Source: CAG-217 sp963638105
GTDB taxonomy: Bacteria; Bacillota; Clostridia; Oscillospirales; Acutalibacteraceae
Direction of reading: 5' to 3'
NCBI GenBank assembly: GCA_963638105.1
Contig: CAVHPP010000034.1
Span: 1 to 8,741, forward strand
DNA: 8,741 bases
The notes under the pieces were generated by a model, which was given only the letters and a program-made list of their open reading frames with translations, was not told the origin of the DNA and ran no database searches. Positions within the stretch are counted from its first letter, which is position 1; each line of letters opens with the position of its first letter. Positions 5,714 through 8,741 of the stretch are shown piece after piece. A program made the translations under genes and the position numbers.

Positions 5714-6985
5714 GTGTTTGCAGATATTGCGAAAATCAAAATCAAAGGCGGCGACGGCGGCGCCGGCGCAGTGGCCTTTCATCGAGAGAAGTATGTGGCT
5801 GCCGGCGGACCGGACGGCGGCGACGGCGGCAAGGGCGGCGATGTGGTCTTTGTGGTAGACGACAATTTGGCTACCCTGGCAGACTTTCGCTACAAACGGA
5901 AATATGCGGCTCAGAACGGCGAGCCGGGGCGCGGCGGTCGGCAGTACGGCCGTAAGGGTCAGGACCTGGAAATTCGTGTGCCCCGGGGCACGGTGATCCG
6001 CGAGGTGCAAAGCGGCGCCGTCATGGCGGATATGAGCAAGACCCAGCGGTTTATTGCTGCCAAGGGCGGCAAGGGCGGCTGGGGCAATATGCACTTTGCC
6101 ACCCCCACCCGGCAGGTGCCTCGCTTTGCCAAGCCCGGCGTGCCCGGCGAGGAGTGGGAGGTCAGCCTGGAGCTGAAGCTCATTGCGGATGTGGGGCTGA
6201 TCGGCTTTCCCAGCGTGGGCAAAAGCAGCCTGATCTCTGTGGTCAGCCAGGCCAAGCCCAAGATCGGCGACTACCACTTTACCACCCTGGTGCCCAATTT
6301 GGGCGTGGTGTCCATGGGCGAGGGCAACAGCTTTGTACTGGCGGATATTCCCGGGCTGATCGAGGGCGCGTCAGACGGCGTGGGCCTGGGTCATGACTTT
6401 TTGCGCCATGTGGAGCGCTGCCGGTTGCTGGTGCACCTGGTGGATGTAAGCGGCCACGAGGGTCGGGATCCCATTGCGGATTTTGACGCCATCAATCGGG
6501 AGCTGGAGAAGTTCAATCCGGAGCTGGCCAAAGCACCCCAGATTGTGGCGGGCAATAAAATTGATATGGCGGAGCCGGAGCAAATTGAACGGCTGAAAGC
6601 CTATGTAGAGGCCAAGGGCTACGACTACTATTCCATTTGCGCCCCCATTCAGGAGGGCACCCGGGAGTTGATGAACGCAGTGTGGAACCGGCTGCAAACC
6701 CTGCCCCCGATCAAGGAGTATGCGCCGGAGGAGATCCCCACGGAGCTGCTGGTGCAAAACAGTACCGGCTTTACCATTACCAATCCGGAGCCGGGCTACT
6801 ACCTGGTAGAGGCTCCCTGGTTCCCCAAGGTGCTTAAGGGCATTGATGTGGAGGACTACGAGGCGCTGCAATATATGCAGCGGGTGCTGGAGAAGAGCGG
6901 TGTGTTTGAGGCGCTGCGGCAGCGGGGGATTCAGGAGGGCGACATTGTCAGCCTGTATGATATTGAGTTTGAGTACATTCCGTAA
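5714..6985 (+). CDS. obgE: GTPase Obg, 50S ribosomal subunit assembly
   Basis: A 423-residue essential-type GTPase that binds the large ribosomal subunit late in assembly and links it to growth and stress signals. The glycine-rich Obg fold fills residues 1 to about 158 (KGGDGGAG, GGPDGGDGG, AAKGGKGGWGN). The G domain follows: G1 GFPSVGKSS 164-172, switch I threonines at T190-T191, G3 D211-I-P-G214, G4 N281-K-I-D284, and G5 at S307-I-C-A310. A C-terminal OCT domain (about 350-423) is present, as in Bacillus subtilis and other Firmicutes. The start is GTG at 5714. It is chosen because the Obg family begins MF-(V/A)-D-x-A-K and AAGGG (5702-5706) lies 7 nt upstream. G5 usually reads SA, so SICA is slightly unusual. 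The stop codon is followed within 9 bp by mrnC. Confidence 0.97.
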   Translation: MFADIAKIKIKGGDGGAGAVAFHREKYVAAGGPDGGDGGKGGDVVFVVDDNLATLADFRYKRKYAAQNGEPGRGGRQYGRKGQDLEIRVPRGTVIREVQSGAVMADMSKTQRFIAAKGGKGGWGNMHFATPTRQVPRFAKPGVPGEEWEVSLELKLIADVGLIGFPSVGKSSLISVVSQAKPKIGDYHFTTLVPNLGVVSMGEGNSFVLADIPGLIEGASDGVGLGHDFLRHVERCRLLVHLVDVSGHEGRDPIADFDAINRELEKFNPELAKAPQIVAGNKIDMAEPEQIERLKAYVEAKGYDYYSICAPIQEGTRELMNAVWNRLQTLPPIKEYAPEEIPTELLVQNSTGFTITNPEPGYYLVEAPWFPKVLKGIDVEDYEALQYMQRVLEKSGVFEALRQRGIQEGDIVSLYDIEFEYIP

Positions 6986-6994
6986 GGAGCAAGT

Positions 6995-7384
6995 ATGGAA
7001 GTGTTGAACACAGACCCGCGGCAGCTAAGCCCGCTGAATTTGGCCTTTATCGGCGATTGCGTGTATGAGATGCAGGTGCGCTGCCACCTGGTGGCGCTGG
7101 CCAATCGGCCGGTGAACGATCTGCACCGAGAGAGCGTGAAGTTCGTCAGCGCCAAGGCGCAAACGGCGGCCTTTGCCCGTATGGAGCCGCTGCTGACAGA
7201 GGCAGAGCTGGCGGTGTTTAAGCGGGGGCGCAATGCCAAGACCGGCCACCAGCCCAAAAGTGCCACCGTGGGCGAGTACCACTGCGCCACCGGGGTGGAG
7301 GCCCTGTTTGGCTATCTGTACCTAACCGGCCAAACGGAGCGGATTGAAGAACTGTTTGCCGTAATCTTTCAAGAGGGCGAATAA
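6995..7384 (+). CDS. mrnC: Mini-ribonuclease 3 (Mini-III)
   Basis: A 129-residue RNase III-type catalytic domain without the double-stranded-RNA-binding domain, as in Mini-III of Bacillus, which trims the 5' and 3' ends of 23S rRNA within assembled precursors. The motif A-F-I-G-D21-C-V-Y-E holds the catalytic Asp. Y95-H-C-A-T-G-V-E102-A-L-F-G-Y-L-Y-L contains the second acidic metal ligand and the family C-terminal signature. The segment RGRNAKTGHQPKSA (77-90) matches the conserved basic Mini-III stretch. The length is a little below that of the Bacillus protein. Its AAGGAG site (6984-6989) overlaps the obgE stop codon and ATG 6995 lies 5 nt further on, so it is cotranscribed and probably translationally coupled to obgE. 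A terminator follows directly. Confidence 0.94.
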   Translation: MEVLNTDPRQLSPLNLAFIGDCVYEMQVRCHLVALANRPVNDLHRESVKFVSAKAQTAAFARMEPLLTEAELAVFKRGRNAKTGHQPKSATVGEYHCATGVEALFGYLYLTGQTERIEELFAVIFQEGE

Positions 7385-7392
7385 AATATATT

Positions 7393-7426
7393 AAAGAGAA
7401 CACCCACTGTAAGGTGTTCTCTTTTT
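7393..7426 (+). terminator. Terminator of the obgE-mrnC operon
   Basis: A perfect 12-bp stem, AAAGAGAACACC (7393-7404) with GGTGTTCTCTTT (7413-7424), has an 8-nt loop and ends in five Ts (7422-7426). It begins 8 bp after the mrnC stop. Confidence 0.92.
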
Positions 7427-7440
7427 ATCTGTATTTTAGC

Positions 7441-7477
7441 AAAAGAAAAAGACCGGCAGGCGAACCTGTCGGTCTTT
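7441..7477 (-). terminator. Terminator of gapA
   Basis: AAAGACCGGCAGG (7448-7460) pairs with CCTGTCGGTCTTT (7465-7477) over 13 positions with one G-U pair and a CGAA loop. Read on the minus strand, the tail is TTTTTCTTTT (7450-7441). It lies about 23 bp beyond the gapA stop, so gapA ends here and is not followed by pgk or tpiA. Confidence 0.92.
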
Positions 7478-7500
7478 GGTTTTCTCTGTATCGAGAGGGA

Positions 7501-8517
7501 TTAGCCCAACTCGGAGAAGTATTTGATGGTGCGAACCATCTGAGAGGTGTAGGAGTTCTCGTTATCATACCAAGAAACAACCTGAACCTCATAGGTGTCG
7601 TCAGCAACCTTCAGCACCATGGTCTGGGTAGCGTCGAACAGAGAGCCGAAGCGCATACCTACGATGTCGGAGGATACGATCTCGTCGGTGTTGTAACCGA
7701 AGGACTCGGTAGCCTCAGCCTTCATAGCAGCGTTGATGGCCTCAACGGTCACTTCCTTGTCGGTCTTGATGACAGCGGTCAGGATGGTGGTGGAACCGGT
7801 GGGGGTGGGAACGCGCTGTGCAGAGCCGATCAGCTTGCCGTTCAGCTCGGGGATAACCAGGCCGATGGCCTTAGCAGCACCGGTGCTGTTGGGCACGATG
7901 TTCACGGCAGCGGCACGAGAACGACGCAGGTCGCCCTTTCTCTGCGGGCCGTCCAGAGTCATCTGGTCGCCGGTGTAAGCGTGGATGGTGCACATAATAC
8001 CGCTCTGGATGGGAGCAAAGTCGTTCAGGGCCTTTGCCATGGGAGCCAGGCAGTTGGTGGTGCAGGAAGCGGCGGAGATCACGGTGTCCTCAGCCTTCAG
8101 GGTCTCGTGGTTCACATTGTATACGATGGTGGGCAGATCGTTGCCTGCGGGAGCAGAAATAACAACCTTGCGGGCACCGGCCTTAATGTGAGCAGAAGCC
8201 TTCTCCTTGGAAGTGTAGAAACCGGTGCACTCCAGCACTACGTCTACCTTCAGCTCGCCCCAGGGCAGCTCAGAAGCGTCAGCCTTTGCATAAATCTTGA
8301 TCTCTTTGCCGTCTACGATGATGGAGTCATCGGTAGCGGACACGGTGTCAGCCAGTGCATACTTGCCCTGAGAAGAATCGTACTTCAGCAGGTGAGCCAG
8401 CATTTTGGGAGAAGTCAGGTCGTTGATGGCAACCACTTCGTAGCCTTCTGCGCCGAACATCTGACGGAAAGCCAGACGACCGATACGGCCGAAACCATTG
8501 ATAGCAACTCTTACCAT
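7501..8517 (-). CDS. gapA: Glyceraldehyde-3-phosphate dehydrogenase, type I
   Basis: A 338-residue NAD-dependent glycolytic enzyme that converts glyceraldehyde 3-phosphate, NAD and phosphate to 1,3-bisphosphoglycerate in the cytoplasm. The Rossmann motif N-G-F-G-R-I-G-R (7-14) is at the N-terminus and D33 after I31-N32 marks NAD rather than NADP preference. The catalytic Cys is C152 in S-C-T-T-N-C, with H179 as its base partner in T-I-H-A-Y-T-G-D-Q. R235 in Q-R-V-P-T-P-T-G-S lies in the phosphate-binding region, and the W316-Y-D-N-E-N-S-Y signature is intact. Length is normal and no key residue is missing. ATG 8515-8517 follows GGAGG (complement of 8527-8531) at 9 nt. It stands alone, unlike the cggR-gapA-pgk-tpi operon of many Firmicutes. 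Codon choice looks strongly biased, as expected for an abundant protein. Confidence 0.97.
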   Translation of the reverse strand: MVRVAINGFGRIGRLAFRQMFGAEGYEVVAINDLTSPKMLAHLLKYDSSQGKYALADTVSATDDSIIVDGKEIKIYAKADASELPWGELKVDVVLECTGFYTSKEKASAHIKAGARKVVISAPAGNDLPTIVYNVNHETLKAEDTVISAASCTTNCLAPMAKALNDFAPIQSGIMCTIHAYTGDQMTLDGPQRKGDLRRSRAAAVNIVPNSTGAAKAIGLVIPELNGKLIGSAQRVPTPTGSTTILTAVIKTDKEVTVEAINAAMKAEATESFGYNTDEIVSSDIVGMRFGSLFDATQTMVLKVADDTYEVQVVSWYDNENSYTSQMVRTIKYFSELG

Positions 8518-8552
8518 TTGGAATTACCTCCGAAAAATATTTGAATTTACCC

Positions 8553-8567
8553 GGGCGCTATGCGCCC
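8553..8567 (-). promoter_or_regulatory. Compact GC hairpin in the gapA leader
   Basis: GGGCGC (8553-8558), loop TAT, GCGCCC (8562-8567) form a perfect hairpin about 22 nt upstream of the gapA ribosome binding site and near the expected 5' end of the mRNA. A 5'-end hairpin of this kind can protect an abundant transcript from decay. There is no T-tract, so it is not a terminator. Confidence 0.55.
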
Positions 8568-8574
8568 TTGTATT

Positions 8575-8595
8575 GCAGTATTTATTTTATACTGC
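8575..8595. promoter_or_regulatory. Operator-like dyad on the gapA promoter
   Basis: GCAGTAT (8575-8581), seven bases, then ATACTGC (8589-8595) is a perfect 7-bp inverted repeat whose two half-sites are 14 bp apart start to start. It overlaps the likely gapA -10 box (8584-8589), the position expected of a repressor operator. It does not resemble the Rex site consensus I know, and no regulator gene is in the window. Confidence 0.5.
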
Positions 8596-8612
8596 TTTTA
8601 CCAAATAATCAA
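8584..8612 (-). promoter_or_regulatory. Probable gapA promoter
   Basis: On the minus strand TTGATT (8612-8607), a 17-bp spacer and TAAAAT (8589-8584) fit sigma-A. A second possible promoter overlaps it: a perfect TTGACA (8634-8629) with GATTAT 18 bp downstream (8610-8605). Sequence alone does not decide which is used; both may be. Confidence 0.55.
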
Positions 8613-8652
8613 GCGGAATCTCCACTTTTGTCAATGTTCACCAAAATTCAGC

Positions 8653-8681
8653 TTTCCAGCGGTGTTTTCTTGTGTTATAAT
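8653..8681 (+). promoter_or_regulatory. Rightward promoter for a gene beyond the window
   Basis: TATAAT (8676-8681) is preceded by TGT, an extended -10, with TTTCCA (8653-8658) as a weak -35 at 17 bp. It points out of the window, divergent from gapA. The stretch GTGTTATAAT is identical around the -10 at 1607-1616. Confidence 0.55.
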
Positions 8682-8710
8682 GATTTGCAGCGGGCGGTTT
8701 TGTGCCATGG

Positions 8711-8741
8711 GTTGCGGCGGGAGCAAGCCCCCGCCCTACGA
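8711..8741. repeat. REP-like palindrome (GTAGGGC-type), reverse orientation
   Basis: GGCGGG (8716-8721) pairs with CCCGCC (8730-8735) around an AGCAAGCC loop. Read on the minus strand the order is CGTAGGG, stem, loop, stem, GCAAC, the same layout as the palindrome at 1514-1541 although the stem sequence differs. It may continue past the window edge. Confidence 0.6.

Noticed and set aside
7414..8544. Long plus-strand frame of 376 codons antisense to gapA
   Set aside because: gapA is unmistakable on the minus strand, and the plus-strand frame is a by-product of its biased codon use. It starts inside a terminator and its protein resembles nothing I know.

Overview
The window holds two unlike pieces of DNA joined across an assembly gap of 55 Ns (1362-1416). 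The left piece (1-1361) is AT-rich, roughly one third GC in the lines I sampled. It carries the 3' end of an unrecognised gene and a complete gene for an exported protein with an NlpC/P60-like Cys/His C-terminal domain. The right piece (1417-8741) is close to 60% GC and carries ordinary bacterial genes. Strong Shine-Dalgarno sites, consensus sigma-A promoters, an Obg with a C-terminal OCT domain, Mini-ribonuclease 3 and family-specific hairpin repeats suggest a Firmicute, most likely a gut clostridium of the Oscillospiraceae/Ruminococcaceae type. That placement is inference. The gap suggests a draft or metagenome-derived assembly, so linkage of the two pieces is not proven.

Layout of the right piece: a repeat fragment, a palindromic repeat and a terminator (1446-1565); a perfect-consensus promoter (1588-1616) driving a DRE-TIM aldolase-family gene (1694-2671); a terminator shared with the convergent sugar O-acetyltransferase gene (2732-3367, minus). 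This is divergently transcribed from an MFS transporter gene (3503-4693), with back-to-back promoters between them. A 177-bp MITE-like cluster of hairpins follows (4701-4877). Next come a terminator and the inorganic pyrophosphatase gene (5004-5540, minus), divergent from the obgE-mrnC operon (5714-7384). Two terminators then separate mrnC from a monocistronic gapA (7501-8517, minus). The last 220 bases hold the gapA promoter with an operator-like dyad, a promoter pointing out of the window, and a second palindromic repeat.

Functionally, obgE and mrnC form a large-ribosomal-subunit maturation pair: Obg acts in late 50S assembly and Mini-III trims 23S rRNA. Pyrophosphatase and GAPDH are housekeeping metabolism. 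The acetyltransferase and MFS genes may be a small modification/export pair, but the sequence does not name a substrate. I saw no CRISPR array, rRNA, tRNA, transposase or phage gene, and no convincing new multi-gene system. The items most worth a second look are the exported Cys/His protein in the AT-rich piece, the modular hairpin repeats, and the dyad sitting on the gapA promoter.
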